Positions 7,330 through 15,354 of a DNA stretch of 64,000 nucleotides are shown one piece after another. The notes beneath the pieces were generated by a model. It saw only the letters and a list, made by a program, of their open reading frames with translations, did not search any database and had not been told where the DNA came from. Source of the stretch: Microbacterium luticocti DSM 19459 (GTDB lineage: Bacteria; Actinomycetota; Actinomycetes; Actinomycetales; Microbacteriaceae). The DNA lies in NCBI RefSeq assembly GCF_000422405.1, contig NZ_AULS01000017.1, positions 1 through 64,000 on the forward strand, in the 5' to 3' direction. Made by a program: the position numbers and the translations under genes. Position 1 is the first letter of the stretch. Every line of letters starts with the position of its first letter.

Positions 7330-8847
7330 TCAGATCCCCACGGGCTCGGCTCCCAGGTGCGGCGCGAGCTGCTCTTCGGCGCCGTGGCCGATCTGCGCGT
7401 ACACCTGCGGCCGAGCCTTGCGCAGCCACAGCGCCCAGAACACGGCTGCGATCGACGGCACCAGCAGGATCGCCGGCAGCAGATAGGTCAGCGCGCTCGA
7501 TTCGGCCTGGCCGAGCAGCACATCCCAGTTCATCAGGATCAGCACCCACACGGCACCGAGCGCGATCAATGCCACGATCGGTGCGAGCAGTCGGCTGCCG
7601 GCCCCCACGTCGCGGGCGTCACGACGGAAGTATCCGATCACGGCGGCCGAGACCAGCACCATCAGCAGCACGAGTCCGAACGCGCCGAGGTTCGTGAGCC
7701 ACGTGAACAGGGTCAGCACGGGGAAGGGCCCGGATGCCGGATCCCAACCGATCTCGCCGATCGCGAAACCCACCACCACCACGACGGCGATCGCACTCTG
7801 CGCGAGCGAGCCCGCCCAGGGCGCGCCACTGCGCACGCGCACCGTGCCGAGCACGGCGGGCAGTACCCCCTCGCGGCCGAGTGAGAACGCGTATCGCGAC
7901 ACGGCGTTGTGGAAGCTCACCAGCGCGGCGAACAGGCTCGTGATGAACAGCACTGACATGATGTCGACCCAGAACTCACCCAGGTGCGCGGCGACGAAGT
8001 CGAAGAACAGCGGCGGCCCGGCCTGGTCGGCGGTGATCCCGGCCGGGTCGGTGATCTTGTCGGGGCCGATGGCCAGGGCGAGCGCCCATGACGAGATCGC
8101 ATAGAAGACACCGATCACGCAGACCGCGAGGAACGTCGCCCGCGGGATGGTGCGCTTGGGGTCCTTCGACTCTTCGCCGTAGATCGCCGCCGACTCGAAG
8201 CCCATGAAGGCGGCGATGCCGAACGCCAGCACGGCGCCGACCCCGGGAACGAACAGGGCACCCGGCGTCATCGGCGCGGCGGTGAACCCTTCGGTCGGAT
8301 TCGCGAACGAGACCACGTCGAAGATGATCACCACGACGAACTCGAGCGCCACGAGCACACCGAGCACCTTGGCCGACAGGTCGACGCGGTTCACACCCAT
8401 GACGCCGACGACGATGATCCCGGCAAGCACCCACAGCCACCACGGACTGGCCCATCCGGTCTTCTGCTCGATGAACGACGAGACCTGGAACCCGAACATC
8501 CCCCAGATGCCGACCTGCATGGCGTTGTAGGCGATCAGGGCGAGCACCGACGATCCGACGCCGGCGGGCCGGCCGATGCCCTGGGCGATGTAGGCGTAGA
8601 ACGCGCCGGCGTTGGTGATGAACCGGCTCATCGCGGCGTACCCGATCGCGAAGATCGCGAGGGCGACGGCCAGCACGATGTAGCCGAACGGGATGCCCGT
8701 CACGTGGGTCACGGAGTACGAACTCGTGACCCCTCCGGCGACGACCGTCAGCGGCGCCGATGCCGCGACGATCATGAAGGCCACGGCGAAGACGCCGAGG
8801 CGACGATGCGCGGCGGTGCGCGTCGTCGCAGTGGTGGGGGCAGACAT
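7330..8847 (-). CDS. APC superfamily amino acid/amine permease
   Basis: A 505-residue integral membrane protein with about 12 hydrophobic helices, beginning AAHRRLGVFAVAFMIVAASA and containing the family's first-helix unwound GGV region and the FMGFESAAIYGEES segment conserved in helix 6. It should import an amino acid or amine by proton or cation symport. The start at ATG 8847 is supported by AGGAG five bases upstream. It is divergent from an AraC-type regulator, and the aldehyde dehydrogenase beyond that regulator suggests that the imported substrate is an amine or amino acid degraded through an aldehyde. The C-terminal tail is hydrophilic. Substrate is not evident from sequence. Confidence 0.88.
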   Translation of the reverse strand: MSAPTTATTRTAAHRRLGVFAVAFMIVAASAPLTVVAGGVTSSYSVTHVTGIPFGYIVLAVALAIFAIGYAAMSRFITNAGAFYAYIAQGIGRPAGVGSSVLALIAYNAMQVGIWGMFGFQVSSFIEQKTGWASPWWLWVLAGIIVVGVMGVNRVDLSAKVLGVLVALEFVVVIIFDVVSFANPTEGFTAAPMTPGALFVPGVGAVLAFGIAAFMGFESAAIYGEESKDPKRTIPRATFLAVCVIGVFYAISSWALALAIGPDKITDPAGITADQAGPPLFFDFVAAHLGEFWVDIMSVLFITSLFAALVSFHNAVSRYAFSLGREGVLPAVLGTVRVRSGAPWAGSLAQSAIAVVVVVGFAIGEIGWDPASGPFPVLTLFTWLTNLGAFGLVLLMVLVSAAVIGYFRRDARDVGAGSRLLAPIVALIALGAVWVLILMNWDVLLGQAESSALTYLLPAILLVPSIAAVFWALWLRKARPQVYAQIGHGAEEQLAPHLGAEPVGI

Positions 8848-9164
8848 GACAGCTCCTTCGGTGCGTGTGCGGGCTCGGGCGCCCGTGCCGCCTTCATCCT
8901 GGCTGCTGCCGTCCGGTGCCGGCATGACCGGGACGGCACGATCCTTGCCCGTCGGGGCACGCCCGCCCGACAGGTCCGCCCGGCGGCCGTGTCCGCATGC
9001 CCGTCCCAGCGCACCTGTCCACGAGCCCGCCCGTCAGCCTGAGCCCGGTGGCCCCGGCGGTCGTCGGCCCGGCGCACACTCGCCGTCGCGCTCGGCTCGA
9101 GCATCCGCGACAACCCCGGCTGGATCGTATATAATCCTGGTACGCCCGAGACTGCGAGGTGACG
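8848..9164. other. Divergent control region between permease and AraC-type regulator
   Basis: 317 bp without a gene, holding the starts of two divergent transcripts. The only strong element is the TATAAT promoter with embedded GATCGTATATAATC at 9123-9136. Confidence 0.6.
9107..9136 (+). promoter_or_regulatory. Promoter of the AraC-type regulator with GATCGTATATAATC motif
   Basis: A perfect TATAAT lies at 9130-9135, with GCGACA 17 bp upstream (9107-9112) as a weak -35. The surrounding GATCGTATATAATC (9123-9136) resembles sequences in two other divergent promoters of this window (17319-17333 and 26685-26700). Confidence 0.55.
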
Positions 9165-10115
9165 ATGCCCGTATCGGCGACCATGGTGCCCGACCCGGTC
9201 ACGACGGCGGTGGCACACGACATCAGCGCGTTCCGCGCGGCCGTGAACGACTCGTTCGTGCCGCTGCAGGTCACCGCTCCCCCGGCCCACGGCTTCCGCG
9301 GGGTCATCCGTGCGGCCGGCGTCGACGACGTGCACATGACCGATGTACAGGCATCCGCCCACGTCGTCGAGCGCACCGCCGGGCTCATCGCTCGGGACGA
9401 CCGCGCGTTCTTCAAGGTGAGCCTCATGCTCGCCGGTCGCGGCCTGCTCATCCAGGACGGCCGGGAAGCGGTGCTCGAGCCCGGCAGCCTGGCCGTCTAC
9501 GACACCAGCCGGCCGTACTCCTTGGTGTTCGACACACCCTTCCGAACCCTGGTGGCGATGTTCCCCCGCCAGCTCATCACGCTGCCACCCGACATGGTCG
9601 GCGAGTTGACCGCGGTGCGCATCGCCGGCGACCAGGGCCTGGGTGCCGTGGTGACGCCGTATCTCGGCCAGCTCGGAACGAATCTCGAGCAGCTCAACGG
9701 CACTGTGGGCGCGCGCCTGGCCCACACCGCACTCGATCTGATCACGACCGTCTTCTCGCACGAGCTGGGGCTGGATGATTCCGCCGACCCGCATCGCGCG
9801 TTGATGCAGCGCATCCACGCATACATCGACCGCAACCTCGCCGACGATCTGTCACCGGCATCCATCGCCGCGGCGCACTTCATCTCGACCCGTCATCTGC
9901 ACGGCCTGTTCCAAGAACATGGCACGACCGTGTCGACGTGGATCCGGATGCGACGGCTCGAACGCTGCCGCCGCGACCTCATCGATCCGCTGCACGCCGG
10001 CCGTTCCGTCGCCGCCATCGCCGCCGGGTGGGGGTTCGCCGACGCCGCGCACTTCAGTCGTGCGTTCAAGGCCGCGTACGGCGTGGCGCCGAGCGAGTAC
10101 CGCGCCTCGCATTGA
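9165..10115 (+). CDS. AraC-family transcriptional regulator (FeaR-like architecture)
   Basis: A 316-residue regulator. Residues about 20-190 form an AraC-binding-like domain (cupin-type, with the DRAFFKVSLMLAGRGLLIQDG strand segment). Residues about 210-316 are the two helix-turn-helix AraC/XylS domain (SPASIAAAHFISTRHLHGLF and the second helix pair ending in GVAPSEYRASH). This arrangement is shared with FeaR, the activator of aromatic amine oxidation genes. It lies between a divergent permease and a convergent aldehyde dehydrogenase, both plausible targets. Start ATG 9165 has GAGG upstream; GTG 9159 in the same frame is possible. Confidence 0.88.
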   Translation: MPVSATMVPDPVTTAVAHDISAFRAAVNDSFVPLQVTAPPAHGFRGVIRAAGVDDVHMTDVQASAHVVERTAGLIARDDRAFFKVSLMLAGRGLLIQDGREAVLEPGSLAVYDTSRPYSLVFDTPFRTLVAMFPRQLITLPPDMVGELTAVRIAGDQGLGAVVTPYLGQLGTNLEQLNGTVGARLAHTALDLITTVFSHELGLDDSADPHRALMQRIHAYIDRNLADDLSPASIAAAHFISTRHLHGLFQEHGTTVSTWIRMRRLERCRRDLIDPLHAGRSVAAIAAGWGFADAAHFSRAFKAAYGVAPSEYRASH

Positions 10116-10135
10116 GCGCACACAGCTGACCCGGG

Positions 10136-10234
10136 GGGATGCCGTGGCATCCCGCGTCTGGTCGGTCCCGGTTCACGACCGACACATCGCGGCGCGCGGC
10201 AGCAAGGGGAGGGATGCGGCATCCCTCCCCTTGC
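10136..10234. terminator. Two back-to-back hairpins between convergent genes
   Basis: GGGATGCC/GGCATCCC (10136-10153) and the stronger GCAAGGGGAGGGATGC/GCATCCCTCCCCTTGC (10202-10234, 16-bp perfect stem, one-base centre) lie between the regulator and aldehyde dehydrogenase stops. They form a likely bidirectional terminator. Confidence 0.75.
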
Positions 10235-10257
10235 CCGCCGCACTCGTCAGCCGTGCC

Positions 10258-11685
10258 TCAGCCGTTGATGATCTGCGGCACGGCGACCGACTTCAGGCCC
10301 TCGACCCCGAACTCCAGGCCGTAGCCGGAGCCCTTGACACCGCCGAACGGGATCATCGGGTGCACGCCGCCGTGCGAGTTGATCCACACCGTGCCGGACT
10401 GGATGCGCGCGGCGACCTTGCGCGCCTCGTCGCGGTCGGGTCCCCAGACCGAGCCGCCCAGGCCCACGTCCAACCGGTTGGCGCTGGCGATGGCATCCTC
10501 GACGTCGGAGTACTTGACGATCGGCAGCACGGGGCCGAACTGCTCCTCGTCGACGACGGCCATGCCGTCGGTGGCGTCGGCGATGAGTGTGATCGGGTAG
10601 AACAGCTCACCGAGCTCGGGGGCGGGGGCGCCGCCGGTGACGATGCGGGCGCCGCGGGCCTTCGCGTCGTCGACGAGCCGGTTGACGATGTCGAACTGCT
10701 GCGTGTTCTGCAGCGGGCCGAGCACGTTGTCCTCGCTCAGGCCGACGCCCATCGGGGTCTGCTCGGCGACCTCCTTGAGTGCGTCGACGACGTCGTCGTA
10801 GATCGAGTCGTGCACGTACAGGCGCTTCAGCGCCGCGCAGGTCTGCCCGGTGTTGATGAACGCGCCCCAGAACAGGTCCTGCGCGATCGCCTTCGGGTCG
10901 GTGCCCGGCAGCACGATGCCGGCGTCGTTGCCGCCGAGCTCGAGGGTGAGACGGGCGAGGTTGCCGGCCGAGCTCTCGATGATCTTGCGCCCGGTCGCAG
11001 TCGAACCGGTGAACATCACCTTGTCGACGTCGGGGTGTGCGGCCAGCCGGGCGCCGACCTCGCGGTCACCCGAGACACCGATGAGCACGTCGGGGGGCAG
11101 CACCTCGTTCATGACCGAGATCATCGCCAGCACGCTCAGCGGGGTGTACTCGCTGGGCTTGACCACGACGGTGTTGCCCATGCGCAGCGACGGCGCGATC
11201 TGCCAGATCGCGATCATCAGCGGCCAGTTCCACGGTCCGATCGCCCCGACGACGCCGATGGCCTTGTAGTGCAGCTCGGCGTGCGTCTCGCCGTCGTCGA
11301 CGAGCACCTCGGGCTCGAGCACGGTCGCCGCGGTCGCCCGCAGCCAGGCAGAACACGCACCCAGCTCGAAGCGCGCGTTCGGACCGTTCAGCGGCTTGCC
11401 CTGCTCGCGCGAGAGCAGCCGGGCCAACGCCTCGGCGCGCGCGTCGATCGCGTCGGCCGCCTGCAGCAGCAGGTCGCTGCGCTTCTGATGGCCGAGCGCC
11501 TCCCAGCCCGGCTGCGCGGCCTTGGCGCGCGCGATCGCGTCGTCGAGGTCGGCGACAGTCTGCACGGGTGCGCGACCGATGACCTCGCGCGTGGCGGCGT
11601 CGAGGATCTCGCGGCCCTGCCCTTCGGGGGCTTGGACGCGGTCGAGCAGGGCGGCCTCGTCGGGGCTCAGCGCGGCTTCGGACAT
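10258..11685 (-). CDS. NAD(P)-dependent aldehyde dehydrogenase
   Basis: A 475-residue member of the ALDH superfamily. The general base Glu249 (LELGG) and nucleophile Cys283 (NTGQTCAALKR) have the usual 34-residue separation. The N-terminal GPWNWPLM segment and FTGSTATGRK cofactor loop are intact. Start ATG 11685 has GGAG six bases upstream; the ATG at 11700 lacks this spacing. It oxidises an aldehyde to the acid. The convergent AraC-type regulator, the nearby ThDP enzyme and the amine oxidase at 19.5 kb suggest an aromatic acetaldehyde as substrate, which is inference. Aliphatic or amino aldehydes are equally possible from sequence alone. Confidence 0.9.
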   Translation of the reverse strand: MSEAALSPDEAALLDRVQAPEGQGREILDAATREVIGRAPVQTVADLDDAIARAKAAQPGWEALGHQKRSDLLLQAADAIDARAEALARLLSREQGKPLNGPNARFELGACSAWLRATAATVLEPEVLVDDGETHAELHYKAIGVVGAIGPWNWPLMIAIWQIAPSLRMGNTVVVKPSEYTPLSVLAMISVMNEVLPPDVLIGVSGDREVGARLAAHPDVDKVMFTGSTATGRKIIESSAGNLARLTLELGGNDAGIVLPGTDPKAIAQDLFWGAFINTGQTCAALKRLYVHDSIYDDVVDALKEVAEQTPMGVGLSEDNVLGPLQNTQQFDIVNRLVDDAKARGARIVTGGAPAPELGELFYPITLIADATDGMAVVDEEQFGPVLPIVKYSDVEDAIASANRLDVGLGGSVWGPDRDEARKVAARIQSGTVWINSHGGVHPMIPFGGVKGSGYGLEFGVEGLKSVAVPQIING

Positions 11686-12282
11686 CGGTGTCTCCTTCAT
11701 GAACTCGGGTCATCCCGGCGGCACACGCCGCCTCATGCCCCCATTGTCCGCCGGGCCCACAGCGCCCGGGTTGACTGCGAGCGCGAAAGGCATGTCCCCC
11801 CGCGTACGGTCTCGACGCGCGCCCGGCACGCGGGTTCGGGCGCGCCGTATCGTCGCCGCATGCACGCGTTGACGACGTCGACGACGGATGCCGCAGCGCG
11901 GCCCCGATCGCGCGTCGCGCGTGCGCAGCCGCCCGTGTGGCGACATCCGGTCATGCCGTGTCTGCTCCTCCACGGCGTGATCACCCTGGTGCCGGTGGTC
12001 TCGCGGTTCTCGTCGTGGTCTGCGCCGCGTCCGCCGGCACCGGGTCGGATGCCCGTGCCGCCGGTGACGGACACGGACGACTGACACCGGCCTCGGGGCG
12101 GCCGCGGCATCCGCCCCTCGCTCACCGGGCGCCGCTGCCGGTCGCCGTGGATGCGTCCGCGACGACGGCGCTGGCAGCATCCGCGCTGCTGATGTCGCAC
12201 CGTTCGCGCAACGCCCGGCGGATGACCGCGACCGCGCACGCCGCGGCCCGATGACAGGTGGCGGCCGCGGGAGGATGGAGGA
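11686..12282. other. Long intergenic region, possibly with a decayed small membrane-protein gene
   Basis: About 600 bp. A 74-codon frame from ATG 11861 gives MHALTTSTTDAAARPRSRVA and a hydrophobic MPCLLLHGVITLVPVV. A second frame shifted by one base near 12000 continues with another hydrophobic stretch (LAVLVVVCAASAG) and runs to 12254. Together they read like one small membrane protein interrupted by a frameshift. No ribosome-binding site is evident, and high GC makes chance open frames common, so this is weak. Confidence 0.25.
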
Positions 12283-12933
12283 ATGCCGCTCGCGATCACC
12301 GTCCGCGCCGTCCTGCTCGACATGGACGGCACCCTCGTCGACTCCACCGCGATCGTGGAGCGGCTGTGGTTGCAGTGGGCCGCGGCGCACGGCGTCGACC
12401 CGGCCGCCGTCCTCGAAGTGGTGCACGGCCGCCAAGGACACGAGAGCATGGCGCTGCTGCTCCCGGGCCGCGACCCGGCGGTGAACCGGGCCGAGAACGC
12501 CGCGATGCTGCAGGCCGAGACCACGCAGACCGACGGGGTCGTCGCGGTCCCGGGCGCGGCCGCGCTGCTGGCCACGCTCGCCGACGCGCCCCACGCGCTG
12601 GTGACCTCCGCCGACGAGGGACTCGCCTCGGCCCGCATGGCCGCGGCCGGGCTCGGGATGCCGCAGGTGCGCGTGACCGCAGAACACGTCTCGCGCAGCA
12701 AACCCGACCCCGAGGGGTTCCTGCTCGCGGCGCGGCTGCTCGACGTCGATCCGGCCGACTGCCTCGTGCTGGAGGACTCCCCCACCGGCATCGCCGCGGG
12801 ACTCGCAGCCGGCATGACCGTGATCGGCGTGGGTCCGCGGGCCACCGACGCAGGAGCGGTCGCCGTCGTGCCCGACCTGACCTCGCTGCACGTCGCCGTC
12901 ACCGCAGCGGGCATACGGATCGATCTCGGCTGA
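12283..12933 (+). CDS. HAD-superfamily phosphatase (subfamily IA)
   Basis: A 216-residue hydrolase with all four HAD motifs: nucleophile Asp13 and acid Asp15 (LLDMDGTLVDS), Thr/Ser of motif II (ALVTSAD), Lys of motif III (SRSKPDPEGF) and the acidic motif IV (LEDSPTGI). The cap lies between motifs I and II, as in beta-phosphoglucomutase and sugar-phosphate phosphatases. Start ATG 12283 has GGAGGA just upstream. It is a single gene; likely substrates are small sugar phosphates or phosphoglycolate-type metabolites. I cannot narrow this further. Confidence 0.9.
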   Translation: MPLAITVRAVLLDMDGTLVDSTAIVERLWLQWAAAHGVDPAAVLEVVHGRQGHESMALLLPGRDPAVNRAENAAMLQAETTQTDGVVAVPGAAALLATLADAPHALVTSADEGLASARMAAAGLGMPQVRVTAEHVSRSKPDPEGFLLAARLLDVDPADCLVLEDSPTGIAAGLAAGMTVIGVGPRATDAGAVAVVPDLTSLHVAVTAAGIRIDLG

Positions 12934-12957
12934 GCCGAGACCGCCGAGCACGCGCTG

Positions 12958-13175
12958 TTCGCATCACGGCCGGCTGACCGGCATCCCGCTCCGAAAAGTC
13001 GGCGCAATGTGCGAGTCCACGACCGCAACACCCGCACGTTGCGCCGACTCGAGCGGATGCCGTCGCCGGCGGAGGTTCGCATCACGACCGGCTGCACGGC
13101 ATCCCGGAGCCGAGAAGTCGGCGCAATGTGCGAGTCCACGACCGCGACACCCGCACTGTGCCCGACTCGAGCGGA
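12958..13175. repeat. Duplicated about 100-bp intergenic element with an internal hairpin
   Basis: Two copies start at 12958 and 13077 (119 bp apart) and share about 90 percent of their bases. Copy 1 holds AGTCGGCGCAA (12997-13007) and TTGCGCCGACT (13039-13049), a perfect stem extended by TGTGCG/CGCAC. In copy 2 the right arm has lost bases. It fills most of the 496-bp gap between the HAD gene and the ThDP enzyme; the rest (13176-13429) holds only GGC-rich sequence and the site at 13291. Confidence 0.8.
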
Positions 13176-13290
13176 GCGGATCGGGTGATGCGCCCATGCT
13201 GATGAGCGGCAGCCCGGCGGCCGAGGCGTCCGAGGCGGCCGAGGCGGCCCCGGCGGCTGAGGCGGCCCGGGCCCGAGGCATCCGTCAGCC

Positions 13291-13305
13291 GTCGATATAC
13301 TCGAC
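13291..13305 (+). promoter_or_regulatory. Palindrome with TATACT promoter element upstream of the ThDP enzyme
   Basis: GTCGATATACTCGAC has perfect GTCGA/TCGAC arms around TATAC, and TATACT at 13296-13301 is a fair -10 box. Transcription would start near 13308, giving a 5' UTR of about 120 nt. Confidence 0.4.
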
Positions 13306-13429
13306 TCGTCCGGCCGCAGAGCTCCTGCGCGATACCCGGCCGGTGCTCGAAAAAGGGGCACGAAGCGCGCGACGCGGCGAGCGAGACACATACGGATCCT
13401 GAAACCTCCGTGTCTCGAAAGGCAACACC

Positions 13430-15082
13430 ATGCCCACCGTCTCCGCCCATGTCGCCACGACCCTCGCCCGCCACATCGACCATGTGTTCGGGGTGATGGG
13501 CAACGGCAACGCCTACTTCCTCGACGCGCTGGAGCGCAACACGGATGCCTCGTACACCGCGGTGCGGCACGAGGCCGGCGCCGTCGTCGCCGCCGACGCC
13601 CACTTCCGCGCCTCGGGCCGGCTCGCCGCCGCCACGGCGACGTACGGCGCCGGTTTCACCAACACCCTCACCGCCCTCGCCGAGGCGGTGCAGGCGCATG
13701 TGCCGCTGATCCTCGTCGTCGGCGACGAGCCCACCAGCGGCCCGCGGCCGTGGGACGTCGACCAGATCGCAATGGCGTCGGCGGTCGGTGCCCGCACCTA
13801 CACGGTGGGACGAGCGGATGCCGCGGCCACCACCGTGATCGCGATCGAACACGCGCTCTCGTACGGCGTGCCCACCGTGCTGGCGATCCCCTACGACGTC
13901 GCCCGGCTCGAAGCCGGCCCCGTGCCGGTGGCGCCCGAGCCGGTCCTCCCGGGCCCGCTGCAGCCGGCCGGTCCGTTCTCGGCCGCCGCGATCCGGGATC
14001 TGGCCCGCGCGCTCGCGGGCGCGAAACGGCCGTTCCTGCTCGCCGGCCGCGGCGCACATCTGGCCGGGGCGGGCGAAGCGCTCGGCGCGCTGGCCGACCG
14101 CACCGGCGCGGTCACCGCATCCACCGCCCTCGGCCGCAGCGTGTTCCCCGACGCCCGCTACGACCTCGGCGTGACGGGCGGCTTCGGCGCGGACGGGGCC
14201 ATGGCGCTCGTGCACGAGGCTGACGTCGCGGTCGTGTTCGGGGCATCCCTCAACCAGTTCACGATGCGCTTCGGCGACCTGTTCGCGCCGAGCACACGCG
14301 TGGTGCAGGTCGACATCGCGCCGGCGGCCACCCACCCGCACGTGGGCGGGTTCATCCGGGGCGACGCCGGCGTGGTCGCCGCCGCGCTGGTCGGCGAGCT
14401 CGACGCGCTCGGCGCGGGTCCCAGCGGCTGGCGTGAGAGCATCGACGTCGCCGCGCTGACCGCACGCGAGCACGGCGACGAGCTGGCCGCCGACGGGCGG
14501 CTCGACCCGCGCTCGGTCGCCGAGCGGATCGGGCAGCTGCTGCCGGCGGACCGCGTCGTCGTCTCGGACGGCGGGCACTTCATCGGCTGGGCGAACATGT
14601 ACTGGCCGGTGGCCTCGCCCGACCGCATGATCATGGTCGGTACCGCGTTCCAGGCGATCGGGCAGGGGTTCCCGTCGGTGCCGGGCGCGGCGATCGCCCG
14701 TCCCGAGTCGACCATCGTGCTCACCACCGGCGACGGCGGCGGGCTCATGGCGGTCGCCGACCTCGAGTCGGCGGTGCGCGTGGCGGGCGGGCGCGGCATG
14801 GCCGTGGTGTGGAACGACGGCGCGTACGGCGCCGAGGTGAACCTGTACGGGCTGAAGGGCCTGGCGACCGCGCCGATGCTCATCCCCGAGGTGAATTTCG
14901 CCGGGCTGGCCGACGCGGTCGGCGGCGAGGGGGTCGTCGTGCGCACTTTGGCCGATCTCGACCGGCTCGCCGCCTGGGCCGCGACCCCTGCATCCGAGCG
15001 CCCGTTCCTGCTGCTGGACTGCCGCATCTCGCCGCACGTGATCGCCCCGTACCAGCAGGAGATCATCCGCGTGAACTCCTGA
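13430..15082 (+). CDS. Thiamine diphosphate-dependent enzyme (acetolactate synthase/arylpyruvate decarboxylase-like)
   Basis: A 550-residue ThDP enzyme with the three-domain layout of the decarboxylase family. The cofactor-activating glutamate is Glu48 (AVRHEAGAVVAADAH). The Mg-ThDP motif near residue 435 reads GDGGGLMAVADLE and ends in VVWNDGAYG. It lacks features that would fix it as biosynthetic acetolactate synthase, and no small regulatory subunit gene is adjacent. The aldehyde dehydrogenase upstream and the aromatic hydroxylase downstream suggest a 2-oxoacid decarboxylase, for example of an arylpyruvate to the arylacetaldehyde; that assignment is inference. No well-placed Shine-Dalgarno is obvious (GAAAGGCAACACC before ATG). 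Confidence 0.85.
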   Translation: MPTVSAHVATTLARHIDHVFGVMGNGNAYFLDALERNTDASYTAVRHEAGAVVAADAHFRASGRLAAATATYGAGFTNTLTALAEAVQAHVPLILVVGDEPTSGPRPWDVDQIAMASAVGARTYTVGRADAAATTVIAIEHALSYGVPTVLAIPYDVARLEAGPVPVAPEPVLPGPLQPAGPFSAAAIRDLARALAGAKRPFLLAGRGAHLAGAGEALGALADRTGAVTASTALGRSVFPDARYDLGVTGGFGADGAMALVHEADVAVVFGASLNQFTMRFGDLFAPSTRVVQVDIAPAATHPHVGGFIRGDAGVVAAALVGELDALGAGPSGWRESIDVAALTAREHGDELAADGRLDPRSVAERIGQLLPADRVVVSDGGHFIGWANMYWPVASPDRMIMVGTAFQAIGQGFPSVPGAAIARPESTIVLTTGDGGGLMAVADLESAVRVAGGRGMAVVWNDGAYGAEVNLYGLKGLATAPMLIPEVNFAGLADAVGGEGVVVRTLADLDRLAAWAATPASERPFLLLDCRISPHVIAPYQQEIIRVNS

Positions 15083-15354
15083 CGCGGCCCGGGTCCCGGC
15101 ATCCGGCCGCACGCCTGCGACGGATGCTGGGGCCCGCGCATGCGGCGGCTGCTGGAGTCCGCACTTGCGACGGGATGCCTCGACCGCGCCCCTGCGATGC
15201 ATGCCTCGGCTGCACTCCTGCTGGGGCCGGTGGCTGCGGTGCGTGCGGCGCAACGCTCAGCGATGCGGGCGCTGCGACGTGCGGCGCGATGCTCAGCGGC
15301 GCGCGGCAGCGCCGCGACGTGCGGCCTCGCGCGGCCGCGCCGCGCCGCCCGAGC
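15083..15354. other. Intergenic region with degenerate GC-rich repeats
   Basis: Variations of a GCGACG(T/G)GCGGCG motif and GATGC-containing words recur irregularly. I see no gene or clear terminator. Confidence 0.5.

Noticed and set aside
9919..12084. 721-codon plus-strand frame opposite the aldehyde dehydrogenase
   Set aside because: Shadow frame except possibly its last 74 codons, which are discussed as a weak small-protein candidate.
13430..15082. Assignment as biosynthetic acetolactate synthase (ilvB)
   Set aside because: No ilvN or ilvC neighbour and a catabolic context; kept as a general ThDP enzyme.
13082..15253. 723-codon open frame opposite the ThDP enzyme
   Set aside because: Shadow frame; the plus strand has ThDP motifs and a catalytic glutamate.
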